NCBI GenBank assembly: GCA_013433145.1
Contig: CM024189.1
Coordinates: 1,984,001-2,048,000 of the forward strand
Source of the DNA: Ascaris suum
Taxonomy: Eukaryota; Nematoda; Chromadorea; Rhabditida; Ascarididae
Length of the DNA: 64,000 nucleotides
Reading direction: 5' to 3'
Shown here: positions 26,019 through 47,534 of the stretch, in pieces
Layout of the letters: each line of letters opens with the position of its first letter
Position numbering within the stretch: position 1 is the stretch's first letter
Position numbers and translations under genes: made by a program
The notes under the pieces: generated by a model
What the model was told of the DNA's origin: nothing
The model's input: only the letters and a program-made list of their open reading frames with translations
Databases searched by the model: none

Positions 26019-27479
26019 GATGAATACGCACCCTGATATAGCGTTATCTTCTTGCCAGAAACCATCAAAATTTATTCGTTATCTCTGCTTAATTTGCTGT
26101 TTATTTACATTCTGCTAATTTCAACTGTAGTGCACATTTTGCCCTTTGTTGCTTTTGCATGATGCAATTATTTATCATAAGAAGTCTTGGACTATTTGTG
26201 CGCATCTTTCGCCTGGATCGAAATGCGTATATGTCAATCCAGCATAAGCCTGGCCCATTTACAATTTCGGTTAGGACTTTCAAATCCGATGTATAGATTT
26301 CTTATAGTAATGTTTTATTCTATCGGTATCATTGCAGCGTAAATAACAAATAAACATTCAGCAGTGTTTTTTGTCAGACTGGCTTTGACATGAGCGCAGG
26401 AAATTCTTTTTCAAATGCTCGCAGAGGCAAATAATCATGAAAGTAATGACTTTCACATAGACACGACATTTAATACGTGTCATAAAATAGTGGACAAAAT
26501 ATGCCTAGACAAAAAACCTGCAACAGAAAATTGTTCTCAAACTTTTATTAAACTGTGTGCTCTTGAATTTATTAAACTTGTTTTCCTTAGGCAGCAATCA
26601 GGTATCGCCTCATGCTTAGAAGTAGTAGAACATGATACCACATTAGATGCTTAATATAAGTCGGGGTTCAGTAAGAAGAGCGTGAACTTCAGGCAGTAAC
26701 TCCTATAGTGATCCACAGTTCGTTCGTCACGTGGAACTCGCTGGAAACAAGCGTCTAAACAGCAAAAGAGAAAAAGCCAAGCTGGATATCGGGCTAATTT
26801 TTTATGAGGAATAAAACCGATACATAACGCTTCGCACCTGTATGTTCTTCTGCTATCAGCTGATCAAATAAAGAGGGTGCGTCACGCACATATATCATCC
26901 CAAGGCTTTGTGGATTTATTGCACCATTTGTCGATGTCTTAAGTATCCGCTTTTATGCATTTCGCATGGTTGCACTATAGTGGATTCATAACTGCGGTCT
27001 CATTCCCAAATAATGCTTCAATATCGCGTGCTTTAGTTGCTTAAGAAAGAGACTACAATATAGTGAATTCTTTTCAGTTTTATGCTTTCTCATATTTCCT
27101 CAGCTCTTAAATTAGTAACGCTTGAACACTTCACCGAAAATCTTCAAAATTATCCATTTGTCAAAAAATTTGTTTTTTTTTTCATCTATAAAGCTTATAA
27201 ATAGCTAAAAAAAAAAAAAAAAATCGTTTTATACGTATTTCAACAAAAAACATGAGCAATTGTCGACGGATGGTTCAATATTGTCATACAAACATTCGAT
27301 CTTACATAGAAGCAATTAATCTAGACAAGTGGAAACGATATGAAGAGATACTGTTCATAATAGATTTTTTTTTTGAATGAAGGTAAGCAAAAAAAAGTGA
27401 AGTGAAGTATGTATTAAAGTATAGAAAGTGAGCAAGTTAACTCATTTCTAGGATCTTACACATCAAAAACCGCTAACCT
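26019..27479. other. 1.5 kb without a supported gene
   Basis: AT-rich with poly(A)/poly(T) runs around 27170-27225. A 79-codon frame on + (26415-26654) has no recognisable motif. Confidence 0.5.
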
Positions 27480-27790
27480 TTTAGTATTTTTTTTCAATTT
27501 TATCAATTAATGGTATATTATCAATCTTTTACTGCATTAATTTTAATATAATTGTTGTAATTTTTATTACTATTTATTACTGTAATTATACATTGTAGTT
27601 CATATGGTGATCAATAATTACAGTATATTGTATAATACTTCATATTAATTGTATACATTAAGATATGATACATTGTAGTATTCTAATAAAAATAAGCTTA
27701 ATGAATAATAATTGTATAATTGTAATTACTAATAAACTATAGTATTATATATTAATTTAGCAATAATTAGCAATTACTTACTTTTTATTG
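27480..27790. repeat. Extremely AT-rich tract
   Basis: About 300 nt with very few G or C. Near-repeats such as acattgtagt (twice) and ataattgtaat recur. It ends about 20 nt before the splice acceptor of the 27.8-kb exon and is probably intronic. Confidence 0.7.
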
Positions 27791-27810
27791 TTATAGTACC
27801 ATTATTGCAG

Positions 27811-27935
27811 CGCTGTCCGTAATGGATCGTTTCACTAATCACTTGAGATCAATGTTCATGGACGGTTCAGAGACCAAGGAAGTGAGTCAGGCACACTTCT
27901 ATACGAACTTCAGAACGACCTTATCAAAGTTTTTG
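27811..27935 (+). CDS. Candidate exon, unidentified protein
   Basis: A strong acceptor (CATTATTGCAG) and donor GTAACT bound 41 codons that include MDRFTNHLRSMFMDGSETK and end at TLSKFL. GC is clearly above the very AT-rich flank. The antisense frames are closed. I do not recognise the family. Phase 0 at the 3' end. Confidence 0.5.
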
Positions 27936-27964
27936 GTAACTGATTTACGCATAACCTCCTATAT

Positions 27965-27987
27965 CCCCCCCCCCTCCCCCAAAAAAA
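27965..27987 (+). repeat. C-run/A-run block
   Basis: Ten C, T, five C, then seven A, about 30 nt after the donor of the 27.8-kb candidate exon. Confidence 0.9.
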
Positions 27988-30900
27988 GTAATGCAGCCAT
28001 TCTAATCGAGCAATAATAGCGGAAGTAGCTCGACGCCTATTGCATTCATATAGATACGAGACAGAACGCATTTGTTTCATTTTGTTATGAATATGTCCAT
28101 TTCTGAGAAGTGGTGACTCAAAATGCATTGACGCTGCTCAGATAGACGCATAGAAAAGCTTTTTCAACGGATTTCGATATCATTTGAGAGACGCGGTCAG
28201 ATTACAACTAACCAACCAATACAGCAACTTTTTCGTTTGAATAGGCAAGAGTGGTCTCATCATAAATAGCATTCTCTTTGTGCATTTTTGGGCATTTTTA
28301 TAGTCAAATAAGTCATTTTAATAACTTACAATTTGCATCATTTCAGAATTTATTGCGCCTTATTTATTTGTATTGAAGAGAACTGTATTTCTTACTCCAT
28401 AGAAGTCACCAATAATTCAGAAACCAGAAAAGACAGAAGTTGCTTCTTTATTGTAGAAAAAGCCTGAATGAATGTGATAATGGCTGACCAAAATTCCGGA
28501 AGCAGTATTATCGAGAATTTTTCAGTGAAAAAAAAGGCAATGGAGGACGTTTTTAAAATTTCATGAACAGAAAACTCTGTCAGTATATCAATACATAGCC
28601 CCTCCATCTCCACTCCTTCTACCCCTCCTCCCAAACAACCTTATGCTTCCAATAATCCACTCTCGGAATACTCATAATGGTTTACACTCGACCAGTGCTG
28701 GAGCGCATCTCTTGTGTGTGGTCAGGTTCATATCCAAATGACGATAATCAATATATTAACTTGATCGGAACGATTCAGAGCCTATTCCTCGTTAGAATCA
28801 GAAGAATTCAAATCGTTTTCTGCTCGCAATTATATAAAAAGAATATAAATTCTACTTTGTAAACATTTCAATTCCTTCATTTGCATTTTGACTTGTCAGC
28901 GTTGCACGATATTTTTCATATCCTGTTCGATCGCTCGACAGGATTTTCTAATATTCTGTTATGATTAGGCGTACCACCCACGAAGTCAAATTACCTGCCA
29001 ATTGGCGTCGATAAGATAACTTCAAATAATTGTTTTCCAATATAGCTGTGGATAAACAGAACCCCTTAGTTGTATATTTCGTAAATCCACCTTCATTTAC
29101 TCATTGAAAAGAAGCTTACATCGTTTCCATTTCACTCGAATAGATTCCTTTCAAAAGTTGAATGAATAAAACTTGTCCCACACATTCATTCATTATTATT
29201 TGCTTCTAAGAACGCTTCTTCGCTTAAACTTATCAGCACTTTAAAAGATCATCAATCGTCATATCCGTGTAGATGGTCTATAAATATTTTCAATTCATTG
29301 TTCTTTCTCATTGTTGTTTCGTATCGTTGCTTTAATTTTTTTATTTCGCGTCAGCATTCCCTATGAGTTTTATATTTGCTAATTTTCTATCTATTGACTT
29401 ATCTTGTGTTCAATTCGTTACTCTATGCTTTCGAATAAATTTGTTTGCTTAAAATGTACTGTTACCCACTCCAATGTACCTGTAGATTTGCAGAACCGTT
29501 GCATCTAATATGCTCTTCAATTTATAAACAAAGAATGTTCGAAATCAAATGTTTCCACATTCATACACTTCTATGTCAACCGTTTTCAATTGTCAAAAAG
29601 CACATCCTCGTTCAACCAATAGAAGAAAGTTCAATCGGCGATGTTTTTGAAAAATATCCATTAGTCGTTCAACACTTACTGTGCGCATTTACGCCATTCA
29701 CATGCATCGCAAAAGATGACAGCCAAATTACGAAAGATTATCGAAATTTGTTGTATCGCTTACTAATTGCTTGACGGAATCCTAGAAGGAATAAAATAGC
29801 CAAGTTGCTTAAAGCATAGTATGTGGCCGGTTTTAGATGTTCTTAAATTTTACATTTACCTATAAATATATAGTAATAAGCGGGTGAGTTAGCGTCTCAT
29901 ATCGTTGATAAATTTTTGCCGTTTGTTAGGAAATTTCCATTGAAGCGTTTCATCGTATGCAAATGACAGACCCTAGCTAACAAGCAAATGGCTGTCATTT
30001 TTGATCAACTAGAATGCTAATTGAACAAAACGACAGCCATTCAACTATTAGATATGGTATCTTATTAGCATACGACACTCAATAAATAGCACCCATTGAA
30101 GCATCGGAACAAAAAAAAGAGCAAAAAACACTGCGTTGGCGGTTGAATTAAAACAAGAAAAGATCTTTTCGCATATTCTATATAAAAGAGCTTTCGACGT
30201 ATGAAACATCTGAGTGTGCAAGTTTGGCTAATATCTCTTTCACAATCGCAAATCGTTAAGCCAACTATCAGCAGTGAAGAGCAATTTTTTTTTTACTGCA
30301 AGAGAAAAAAACTCTCTTTTATCGCTTGTTAATTTCCTTTTCTTTGCGGAGGCACTATTAAAGGGTGCTAATTTTTGAAAGAGGCTGAAAGGCAATTTAT
30401 TCGATTGTTTCCAATAATTGCATCATGATTCATCCAATTTCTGTATCGCTTGATGAATTCAGGAATTTCGTTTCTTTCGTGGATGCGGAAGTTGGATAAT
30501 CATTGAGTATTTGTGATGAGCGAATGCACAATGTTCAGCAATCTTGATTGATAGTAATTAAAGACATTCGCGGTAATTGACAAACCTCAGGTAGATGATA
30601 GCCGACCTAGCGTAATTCACTTAAACCACGACACCTCTGTCAGTATGACATATTTCATTGGTGTTGCTTAGCGGCGTAATTGAGCCGAGCATTCTGTGTG
30701 GAACTGGCAGAAAATTTTGAAGCAATTTCCTCTTGAGGATACCAGCCGTATTCATGTCAAATCACAGTTTGGGGCACCAATCGGTTTTGAGCAGGTATAA
30801 TTTTCATTTTCTTATCGACTGGTCACCTAGTTGAACCTTTATATTGCTTGAATTAGGCGGTTGTTATCTGCTTCACTCAGATTACAAGCCCATCAGAAAT

Positions 30901-33017
30901 GTTTGCTATACTTACCCCTCATTCACTATGCTTATGCAAAATTTTAGCTAATGCCAGCATCTACATATGAATGACACCGTAAATTGTGCACATTAGTGAG
31001 CTGACCGTTGTAGCATAGTACGCATGGGGAACTATATTGTGCACAATTAATGTTTGGGCGCATGAAGGGCGAAAAAAAAATGAAAAAAAAAAATCGAATA
31101 TAATACCGACTTGAATCTTTAAAAACTTAACCAATTGTAAATTCGATTAGAACGGTGGGCAATAAACTCATCGTACACAATAAGAACTCGTTGTGGTGTA
31201 TTCGTAAACTCAAATGAACTACTATGATGGAATTATGCACTGTTTAGTGAAAATCAAATAAGACATTAACGTCTCGAGTCGAATACAATATTTTCATTGA
31301 TAGGGTCGTAGTCACCCTCCCCCCATAAATATCCTTACCCTAAAGCACATAAAATTACTTTGCAATACATGAAATGCATGTCAATGCACTTAGCCACTTG
31401 CCATTCTAATTTATGCATTGAGCTATTAAATGTCAGCCGAACAGCAATGATATCTATTTGAGCATTTCCTCATATCTAACCACCATCTAGCATCTAAACA
31501 CTCTTCCAAAAACGAAAAACGACCATCGTTTTGCATATTTTCACTTTCAATGATTATTGCAGAATAATCGCTTCGGAGAAATATGATTAGGGCACACCAT
31601 CTTTGCGTATATCTGTTAGCAGATTTGGTAGTATTTCACAAAAATCCTATCAGCATAAACATTGATAGCAGATTGAAAGGATTAGTTAAGCATACACACA
31701 TGAAACAACTAGCATAATTTTTTGTTTTTGTTTTTGTTTTTTTTGTTTTTTATTTTTTATTTTGCATTCTGCATTCGTTCGAATTGCAACGCGTCGTGCA
31801 GAAAAAAAAAAGAACCAATTCTTTGGAGAATTAATTTATACCAATAATTGCTTTAGTTAAAGTGCGGCTGCATTATTGTGCATCATATATGCCCTAATCG
31901 CGGAAAATCTCTTTGATCATTCCTTCAATAATCAGAGGCATCTTCATTTTTTTCAAATTGTTATATTGCATGGTTTTGCATATTGATACGTCTTGATACA
32001 ATATTTTCAAATTTGTTTAAATTCACACGATTTGTTTCGACAATCTTTCAGCAATATCGCCGAAAAATCGTTTGCACTGTGCACCTCACTTTGAAGACTT
32101 TGCTAACAACTGTTGCAGCAATGGAGTGAAAATCTCGTCTTCCGGCACCTTACTTTTAAACGTCCACTTTTGCATCTAGCTCATTTTCTTCTCTGGATCC
32201 CTCTATTGCGTCATATGGCACTTCTCCAGAGAGGCAACTTGAAAACAATCGCATTGTATGATAAATTCAGAGAGCTACTTGCACGCCAATGATGGAAATT
32301 TTTGATTGCAAAACTGAAATAGCCAATATGGCGAAATATCAAAACGTTTGGTAAATTCACGCAAAATATTAAGCGACATGGCTTTCATTAACAAAAAACA
32401 GCTAATCATTGAGCATTTTTGATGTTGGTTAGTCTAATGAGCCGGAATGGAATTTGCAATGTCATGCTGCATCTTCTGATAAGCTTCCTCACACTGTTAT
32501 CTCTTTTGACACGCACTGTAAATTGATCTAATGAAATTTCCACAATAAATACCTGAATCCTCGATAATTCTCACCTCCAATGATCATTCCGCTGGCCACC
32601 GATTCCATGGTGCTGATACCACTTGAGATTGAATGGTGAGGTACCGGAAGAGGATGATCAAAACGGCTTCAGTAGTCTTTGTACAGTGACAATAATTCGC
32701 TTTAAAAAAATCTTGGAGCCGAAAACAACATTTCTGAGAATACAAAAATGCTTAGACTTAGTTGGCGGAATCAGTTTCCCTACTCTTTAGAAACACTTAC
32801 ACAGCAGCAAACTTCCTTAACGGGAAATTTCGAAGCACTGAGACGTCGCAAATAATGTTTTCGAATAGTTGTTTAATTCTGGCCTCATTTGCATTGAAGC
32901 AAGCACCTTTGTACTTCAAAAATCAACCGCTGCTTGCGTTTAGTGATGATCAGAGAACTTATATGCAGGCAAATGAAACATCTTTATAATTACAACTAAA
33001 ATTTTCAGTTCCATCCA

Positions 33018-33044
33018 CCCCCCCCCCCCCACCTCCCAAAAAAA
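33018..33044 (+). repeat. C-run/A-run block
   Basis: Thirteen C, ACCTCCC, then seven A. Same layout as the block at 27965. A further 13-C run lies at 33149-33161. Confidence 0.9.
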
Positions 33045-34114
33045 GGAGAGAAAGGTTTCTGGTGTCTTTACTCTTGATGACCTCTAGTACGAGATCTGGT
33101 GATAAATGCAAACCTTTCATTCATTTGCATGGTGTCTTTTCTTCTCCTCCCCCCCCCCCCCTTTGTTTAATGATCCATTGTAGCTTTTCATCAGTGGAGT
33201 GCCGCGATTCCATTTCAGCCATCTAGCAATTTCTTGATTCACTTCACTGCACCATATTCATCTATTTTTTGTTCACTGCTTACGATTAATCGACGAGAGC
33301 TGAATGTGCAAGTTTTTTTGCATCCTTCCATCTATCCATTCACGTTTCTATGTGCCCATTTCATTTCCATATTCCCCATATGTATCCTTTGTCCCTTCGT
33401 CTTTATGTCCCATGTTTCGTCATGCTTCCTATATTTTTCCTTTATAAATCACATTAAGAACATCACGCAATGCTCGGTATGTGTGCGAAAGAAGGCTGTA
33501 AAGCTGTGGAAGAAATGAATGAAATTTGCGAAGAAAGTAGACCGAAGCATCACCGGTCTCCACGCCAGAAAATGAGCCGGAGAAAACGCAATGCATTCAG
33601 CTTTGTAGCATCATCGCTTTTCCTCTTGTATCGTCTAAGGCAATGCATCAGCAAACAGTGACAAGAGAGATCATTATTGACCGCTTCAGCTATAATCTAA
33701 GGAGTTTCATATTTATTGCAATCTATGCAAAGCGAATATTTTGTGGCAAACGTCTTCGACATTAGAAGCTTGAATGCATTGTCTCGATGAAGCCGAAGTA
33801 TGAATGGTGGCACATCCATTAGCCCAGTATGTTTTATTGACGACAACACTTTTGCAAAATATTTATTTAATTTTATTCAACGGGTTGCATCACACTGCGA
33901 TATTTTAGCACCATCGGAGTAATGTTAAGCATTTTCGTCGATAAGCATTCCAATAAATAATATTGCACAAGATCACTGTTATGAGCAAAATACAGTCAAT
34001 TTAAAAGAATGCAAAAAATGCGCATTTATTAATAAGGCTATATAAAAGCATCAAGGATATTCTGTAGCGACTATGTAAACTAACTGAATAAAGCTATCGG
34101 CGACACTTTTGCAG

Positions 34115-34511
34115 AGCGCTGGATCGTTGTGGGTGGGCGATGCCCACCGAGCATCTACATCACTGCGACGAATTCTTCACGGAAATGGCGTTAGCGCGTT
34201 TTGCCGATAAAGCGCTCGTGATGAAGCGCCTTGTAGGAGACGCAAAACGAATAAATGGGCAACGCTCGCGAAACATCGCCGAGCGGGTCGTCGGATGTGC
34301 GCATCGAGAAGTCGTCCGCCTAGCGACACGAAGGGCGTCAACCTTTGCTGAGGCACGTCGAGCCGCATTCACTGCTAAGCCGACGATGTCTGCGTCCGGT
34401 GTCGTTCGTTCGTACACTCCCGAACATCACGAATGTGTCGATCTGCTGCTTCCGGAGCGCACGAAAAGCAACGTGGCCATGTCTTCGACGGAACTTGAAA
34501 TGCCAAGCGAG
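34115..34511 (+). CDS. Candidate exon, GC-rich, unidentified protein
   Basis: An acceptor (CACTTTTGCAG) is followed by one base and 132 open codons up to donor GTAAAC, phase 2 in and phase 0 out. The block stands out by its GC content inside AT-rich DNA and uses codons like those of QARS. The product is basic and Ala/Arg-rich in the middle (RASTFAEARRAAFTAK), with acidic and Ser-rich ends. No known domain is seen. The longest antisense frame is 88 codons. Confidence 0.5.
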
Positions 34512-37500
34512 GTAAACGGTAGTTTCGTCTGAATTGGCTCTATCCTTGTTCATTTTAAGCAAGCACTGATTTCGTTCATTACCGTTGTGGTTCTACTGCG
34601 TTTTTATTAATGCAGCAATCGGTGAGTGTATGAATTCGGCGTCCACCATTCACCAATTTAAATGGTTTTTGCTTCACGTTTATATGAACCCCTCAGAATG
34701 ATAGTGGAACTGGCAGAAGATAAATCTATATACCTTCAGAAAATTTGCTGTATTCCTTTCCTGCTTCGCAGTAAAAACCAACTCCAATGAAAGACTCGTG
34801 TATAAATTTGCATCCGTATATTTAACACCAAGAAATGTACCACATAAATGATGTACTTTCCTAGCTGAGCTAATTAGTACATTCTGAGAAATTGTACACC
34901 GATGGGAAGAGGGGTGGGGTGTGGCGGAAAATAAACAAAACAGAGAGGCGCTTTCTTGGTGGCGTTTATAAAAAAGTTGCCATGTATGAAATAGTTCAAA
35001 CTGGCGTTGCTTATAAACTTGGCAGAATCGGAATGAGCTGCTTGAAAAGTCTGTAGGCAACGTCGAATGCAAATACTTGATTGACGAATGGTGACTTTTG
35101 CTAGTCCAATCCATACATATAAAGCAGAGAAGTGCTTTGTGAAAGCTATTTACCTCTTAGCAACTATGCAATTATGAAGCGTTACAAGTTTATCTTACTG
35201 CAACGTTCTTTTTCCAATCATGCGCCTTTGCGCCTATCACATTGCATGCGCACTATGAGATTAAACGTTTTACGCTGATTGCAAGTTGCTGTTATGGGCT
35301 CATTTGCATTGCCTTCCGAGAAAAAAAAAAGCCATTCCACTGCGTTTTCTTGAGCATATTTTTTTTCTTTTACATTGAAAACCGTTCTAAGATCAATGTA
35401 TTTCTCCTATTCGCTAAGAATTTCAACATTTATTCGTCGTGTACTTAATTGTATGACGATTCTATTATAATTTTATTCATTGGGCTAGTTTTGATCTCTT
35501 GTTTCGTCTATTACCTTATCGAATTTGGTTTTCTCTCATTCAATGAGTTATTCTTCCTTATTTGTGTTATATTTACTTGTGCTGAATTACGCATTGCATC
35601 AAAATTTTTTTAAAAACAAAGTTCCGTTTAGTTCTAAATTTTATTTTCTCTTTTAATTCTTGCTTTGCATATTATTGAAACTCGAAGAATTTTACTCGTC
35701 GCTTTTCAAAGTTAGCTCATGATTTATTGATGCATCCATTCAGCGCTAGAATGTGGACTATAATTGAACTCGAGGGATATACTATCGCTCCATTAAAATG
35801 CGATGAGCATTTCAAGAACACATGTAACTGCAACAATTTACAGTAGTTGCATCTGAAATCAGTTTTTTCACTCACTACTGGAAATTTGAAATGCATAGCA
35901 TTCCTTATTGCAAACATTTCGCATGCACTAATTTTTATCCTTATAGAGAATAAACATCTCGTCTTTGACACATATTCTGCCTCATATATGAGCAGTAATT
36001 TTGCTAACGAAATAAAAAACCACATAAATTACTGAAAATTGCACTCATTTATCGTTAATATGGAATTCTTATATTGCATAACACTTCAGAGGAATTAGAT
36101 GCATGTGGATGCATAGCTTCGATAAGAAAAACAGCTGCACGATTGTTCTAGAAAATATCCGTCTGACACACAATAGTACAGTGAGAAACGTCCCCAAGCA
36201 GGACGTTCCCATGCAGACGTTTGATCTGAGGTGGGGAATTAATGGTATTACGCATTTCAAGAGAACAATAATTGTAAAATAATACACCGGAAACGTTGCC
36301 GAAGCTTACAGTCCACTTCCATTTCTTGGCCTGATGAGACAGCAGTAGTATGTAGACATAATGCAGGCGACAAAACAAATGTGCCACCTGGCAAAAATCA
36401 TTTACTGTCATACTTATTTTTAATAGTATTTTGCATAGCTTTGAACTGCTTTGTCTACCAAGAGTTTCCGACCACTAAGCAGAAAATGACTGCACAACTT
36501 GCTGTTGTACTTCTTGTGCACATTAATGTCACTGATGAAGGATTATCAAGTGTGCGTAAGTTATTTACCAATGATCTAAGAAATTGCGGACCTCTTGTAG
36601 GCTCAATTATAGACATCTTTGCTCTACAAAAGATCTAAATAACTCATTCGTAGTGAAATATCTGACAGTTAAGGTTTTTAAGAAAAATACCGCTTTATGC
36701 ATTTAAACTTCCGTCACAAGGATGCATTACGCATAGAGCGGGGAGGACTTTTCGCGACCCTGACTTCTAAATCTGCCTCATCCTTCACGGCAGTACCACT
36801 GCTCAGAGATTTACTATTTCAAAAAGCCTTGCTAAGTGGTGAACTGCACTTCGAGACCCCATCGTAACGACTGTGTCGAGCAGTTCTGCAAAGTCTTTGT
36901 TATTGTTGCAGGCATACAAGGGCTAATGCAGTCAACAATGGTCACCTCATATCTCCTCTGAAATGTGTTTGAAATATGCAACGCTGTTTCCGGTATCTTA
37001 CCTTGCAGAAAACAAAGATGCATTTCAGTTGATATTGCAAGATTTAATGTACCTAAGCTGGACTGATTAGAATAAGACAAGTACAGCTCGGTCTCTTGTT
37101 ATGCTCTCGAATCGTCAAATGTTATCGGAGAGTGTGTTTAGCGATTTGTTCGCATTTGCCCATGTTCGAATACGACGTTCCGATCCTTGGCAACTTTCCC
37201 ATAGGTCGTATACAATGAATACTTTTCTAACATTGCTCCATTTCGAAGTCATTTATGTTCGGAATAATCTGTCGGTTATATGCTGTCGATGACGGAAATC
37301 AATCTGTTTTCATAAACCACTAAGTCACCTCTGAGTGTCCGTTCACCTCTGCTATTTGTCTGCTTAATTCCCTAATTCCAGTCAGAGGACATTTCCATAT
37401 GCTTTATATTACAATAGACTTGTGATGTAGTATTTAAGTTAAGTTCCCATATGTAATAAGGATATTTCCATTACGTATACGAACACTTTTCTCTCTCAAA

Positions 37501-38862
37501 AGGCATACAGATAATAAGCTAATGAATGTCTTTAGTGGCACTCTCTTAATGCAGTTGTACGAAAAGTGTCCAGCCTTTTGGCACGATCACAATTTGACAG
37601 GAAGAGCACTACGCCAGCATCTTTCACATATTGCTAAGTCTTACATTACAAGAAGTTGTGCTGCTATTAAGTCAGAGCGAATTTCCTCATTCTTCTCAAG
37701 AATTAATTTCCCACCATGCTGTTACGTTGCAAGAAAGAGGGAGATGAATGGAGGAAGAAGAGGATGAGCAATGCGATGTTTATCACGATGTGTCTATTTA
37801 AGTAGTAGCAGGTCCTCTAATGAGGAATCCACAACTGCTCGTTCACAATAAATGTACCTTTTTTGCTCCGAATAGTGCCTTTAGAAAAAGGGTTTTCCAT
37901 CTGTTTGTAACCTTTTTTTCTTATCATCGCATCAGTCGATATTTGCAAAAAGCAGCGAAGTATTGCAAGAGAATACTGGATGTGCTGGATTAAATTTTCG
38001 GGGTTTCAATAGTCAGAGAATAACTTGAAGAATTTGGCCTTGGTCATTGGTCAATTTCCCTCACCTTGAGGAATGAGTTCCTCCAAAAATGAGTCCTCAG
38101 AATCTTTAAAGAAATGAGCTTCATTAAAGCATCAGTCACCTTCGAATGGTTTGGAAAAAGTTCCCATCCATGAACGAGGTGCTGAATGATGCGATCAGCG
38201 CTGTTTTTTGGTGTAACCTGTCATTACAATATTGCTGTGCACACATACATCCGGAAAATTATTAAAATCTGAGAATGTGTATGATGCATTCTCTCTATTT
38301 TCGTGTATTGAGTATAAAAAAGAATAAATAAAATATTTATATATAGGACAAGCAACACTAATGTTGCCTCATATTTCCTATGGAACTATTACAATGCTCC
38401 ACTCAAATAAATGTGTTCTTAGGGCTCCAGCTGGAGCTCTATTCTCGCTTTATAGCATTGGCGATTTCGCTTAAAGCATCACTCATTTCGTAGTGATCTT
38501 ACTTTACAAATGCTCGTCTAATAAATCAAATTTTCTCATTGAAATTTTTAAAACTAAACTGTTCAACAGCTAAAGATTGGCGGTCGAGTGGCACAACACT
38601 AAACATTGTCTTCTTCAAAATGCTTTACATTTGCTTATAGTTGCTTTATAAAATTATATCGGAATTTATAGGTGATTTATATGTATACAGAAAAAAAAAA
38701 ATAAAATTGCTTTATATAGGGTGAAATAATCGTAAAGAATTTTGAAATATTTAAGAAAAAAGAAAACTATACATGGCGTTTTTTTTTTTTTTTGCGCGCA
38801 AAAGAGACATCTCACTCGCTATTCATTCATTTCAATCGGGTTTTATAAATTTGTATTCGCAG
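34512..38862. other. 4.4-kb stretch without a supported gene
   Basis: Open frames on both strands around 34680-35114, 36148-36638 and 37522-37767 lack motifs and clear splice support. I see no repeats beyond short homopolymers. Confidence 0.5.
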
Positions 38863-39053
38863 CGTACATCACAGTGGGATGTCTGTCCATCAGTCAATAA
38901 CAACTCTTATGGCACTGAATCACAAATCATGAATTTCTCAAACTCCATTCTCAACATTCCAGAGAGTTATAGACACTCAAATGTATCTAAAAGTCAAGCG
39001 AATTTGTCACTTAAATGTAGCAGCCGATCAGATGAGATTTTAGGTCTGCTCAG
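38863..39053 (+). CDS. Candidate exon, Ser/Asn-rich
   Basis: Acceptor TTGTATTCGCAG, 63 codons and a possible donor GTGGCA (the frame otherwise ends at TAG 39094-39096). The product is polar and disordered: VCPSVNNNSYGTESQIMNFS, then SSRSDEILGLL. Such a region suits the cytoplasmic part of a receptor or channel, or a regulatory protein. That is a guess from composition only. Confidence 0.4.
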
Positions 39054-39096
39054 GTGGCATGGTACAACAGCCGTGACAGGGAACGAATGTTTGTAG

Positions 39097-47348
<8,252 letters not shown>

Positions 47349-47534
47349 AGGTCTATTAGTACCAGTCTGTGCACACCAAACTATTTGTCAAAGCCAAATG
47401 TACAATCGACATCATCGGAGTCAATGCAATCAGACGGCATCAACGCCTCTGCTGATTTACATAGAGTGGTGAATGCAGCTGCTGGACCGATGCAGTCCGG
47501 AAGTGCAAAATTCACGACTGCCAAAAGCAAATGA
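47349..47534 (+). CDS. Candidate terminal exon, Ser-rich C-terminus
   Basis: Acceptor AAATGTACAG and an open frame of 61 codons ending in TGA. The product is Ser/Thr/Gln-rich (NVQSTSSESMQSDGINASAD) and ends in FTTAKSK. It reads like a disordered C-terminal tail. The frame also stays open upstream to an ATG at 47334. No domain is recognised. Confidence 0.4.
   Translation, partial: RSISTSLCTPNYLSKPNVQSTSSESMQSDGINASADLHRVVNAAAGPMQSGSAKFTTAKSK

Larger units (their letters stand above)
27936..34114. other. 6.2-kb stretch without a firm gene
   Basis: Mostly AT-rich, with C-runs at 27965-27980, 33018-33037 and 33149-33161. Weak open frames on + are 29445-29774 (its second half looks protein-like) and 33470-33661 (a basic stretch PKHHRSPRQKMSRRKRN). 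Either could be an exon of a long + gene, but neither has a motif. Confidence 0.4.
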
